38,622 nt of DNA from an uncultured Verrucomicrobiae bacterium (lineage in GTDB: Bacteria > Verrucomicrobiota > Verrucomicrobiia > Verrucomicrobiales > Akkermansiaceae), in NCBI GenBank assembly GCA_937957985.1, contig CALGOH010000225.1:1-38622 (forward strand), written 5' to 3'. A model generated the notes under the pieces. It worked only from the letters and a program-made list of their open reading frames with translations. It made no database searches and was not told the origin of the DNA. How positions within the stretch are numbered: position 1 is the first letter of the stretch; every line of letters starts with the position of its first letter. Positions 29,811-38,622 of the stretch are shown piece by piece. The position numbers and the translations under genes are program-made.

Positions 29811-30509
29811 ATGAAAGGGATGATCCTTCTGCTGCTGATGACGACTTTCCCGCTGTTCTCCAAACCCACCGAATCCAGGGAGCGGTATGAAACCGCCTCC
29901 GGAGGCGCCCTCCACTACCTCCTCTTCGAGCCGGATCCGGGCTTGCTCCCTCCCGACCGGAAGAGGCCGCTCGTGCTTTTCCTCCATGGATCCGGCGAGC
30001 GCGGCGACGATCTCGACAAGGTGAAGAAGCACGGGCCACCCGCCCGCTTCATGAAGGACGACGGACTGCCCTTCGTCCTCGTCGCCCCCCAGTGCCCGGA
30101 GGGAGTCTGGTGGAACGCCGACGACGTGATCGGCTTGCTGGAGGAGGTGATCGGGAAGCACGACATCGACCCGCAGAGGGTCCATCTCACCGGGCTGAGC
30201 ATGGGCGGCTTCGCCACCTGGGCGATCCTCGCGAAGAAGCCGGATCTCTTCGCCTCGGCGGTTCCCATCTGTGGCGGAGGTGATCCCGGGACGGCGGCAC
30301 GCTTCAAGGACGTGCCGATCTGGGCCTTCCACGGCGTGGACGACGACGTGGTCCCGGTCGGCAAGACCCGGGCGATGGAAGAGGCGCTTCGGGCCGCGGG
30401 TGCGAGGGACCTCCACGCCACTTACTACGAAGGAGTCGGCCACGACAGTTGGACCCGGACCTACGACAATCCGGCGGTCTACGCGTGGATGATGCAGAGG
30501 AGTCGTTAG
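29811..30509 (+). CDS. Secreted alpha/beta hydrolase (esterase / PHB-depolymerase-like)
   Basis: An exported esterase-type hydrolase of 232 residues. The signal peptide is MKGMILLLLMTTFPLFSKP. The oxyanion region is LVLFLHGSGERGDD (about 55-68), the nucleophile Ser is in HLTGLSMGGFATW (about 127-139), the acid is likely an Asp in FHGVDDDVVPVGKT (about 180-193) and the base His is in YEGVGHDSWTRTY (about 213-225). These fit the phospholipase/carboxylesterase and COG4099-like groups, which act on acylated polysaccharides or polyesters; the substrate is not determined. An ATG at 29802 or 29811 could begin the gene; 29811 is chosen for its better signal peptide. Convergent with rpoC. Confidence 0.86.
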   Translation: MKGMILLLLMTTFPLFSKPTESRERYETASGGALHYLLFEPDPGLLPPDRKRPLVLFLHGSGERGDDLDKVKKHGPPARFMKDDGLPFVLVAPQCPEGVWWNADDVIGLLEEVIGKHDIDPQRVHLTGLSMGGFATWAILAKKPDLFASAVPICGGGDPGTAARFKDVPIWAFHGVDDDVVPVGKTRAMEEALRAAGARDLHATYYEGVGHDSWTRTYDNPAVYAWMMQRSR

Positions 30510-30529
30510 GCTCCTTACGTGGCCGACGG

Positions 30530-30561
30530 AAAAACCCGGTCCCGCACGAGGCGGAACCGGG
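30530..30561 (-). terminator. Rho-independent terminator after rpoC
   Basis: On the minus strand an 11-bp stem (CCCGGTTCCGC / GCGGGACCGGG, one T-G wobble, 30561-30551 and 30545-30535) with a 5-base loop is followed by TTTTT (30534-30530). It lies 21 bases after the rpoC stop and ends the rpoBC transcript close to the convergent esterase gene. Confidence 0.9.
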
Positions 30562-30582
30562 CTTGGAATGACTGGGCAGGGA

Positions 30583-34761
<4,179 letters not shown>

Positions 34762-34803
34762 GATGTGGGAATCTTGTAAGTTGGGTCTCGGTGTTGCGGG
34801 CGG

Positions 34804-38622
<3,819 letters not shown>

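Overview
The window is high-GC bacterial DNA that most resembles Verrucomicrobiota. This is inferred from a eukaryote-type (GSII) glutamine synthetase, a Tat-exported Gfo/Idh/MocA oxidoreductase, a GYF_2-domain membrane protein, secretin-like secreted proteins, few strong Shine-Dalgarno sequences and many hairpin-rich intergenic repeats. No rRNA, tRNA, CRISPR or prophage was seen. I could run no database search, so all family names rest on motifs read by eye.

Layout. 1-370: repeat-bearing DNA with no confident gene. 371-955: tmk, whose 3' end overlaps that of a three-gene RND efflux operon read leftward (outer-membrane factor, membrane fusion protein, inner-membrane pump; 6644-937). 6763-7598: a Y1 (IS200-like/RAYT) transposase gene between two inverted copies of a ~90-bp three-hairpin repeat, with inverted GAGTCGG heptamer repeats further out. 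7614-13472: ftsK and a very large MscS/MscK-type channel (both minus). 13575-14507: manA. 14551-16735: lysA and a DMT exporter (minus). 16888-18279: Tat oxidoreductase. 18351-18673: a second inverted pair of the three-hairpin repeat, without a transposase, preceded by a tandem array built from its first hairpin. 18790-20684: a coupled pair of secreted proteins, one secretin-like and one resembling a divergent serpin. 20690-21505: PP2C phosphatase (minus). 21690-22703: glnII behind a near-consensus sigma-54 promoter, ending in a strong terminator. 22765-22968: a palindromic MITE-like element filling the gap to moxR. 27146-22969: a tightly packed minus-strand operon (small protein, M42 peptidase, secreted protein, MoxR ATPase). 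27325-29718: FAD-dependent dehydrogenase and GYF_2 membrane protein (minus). 29811-30509: secreted esterase. 30530-38622: rpoC and 5'-truncated rpoB (minus) with a terminator.

Working together. The efflux genes form a complete tripartite pump. LysA (lysine from the diaminopimelate branch) is followed after 10 bp by a metabolite exporter. The sigma-54 site would link glutamine synthetase to nitrogen status. RpoB and RpoC are the two large RNA polymerase subunits.

The most unusual content is the repeat biology. Four ~90-bp units share three hairpins at nearly fixed spacing (79-80 nt from start of first to end of last) in two head-to-head pairs, one enclosing a Y1 transposase. There are also a separate 204-bp palindromic element and a family of hairpins with a CTTCAG core, two of which differ by a compensatory base-pair swap. 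The serpin-like/secretin-like gene pair is the most interesting protein-coding candidate.
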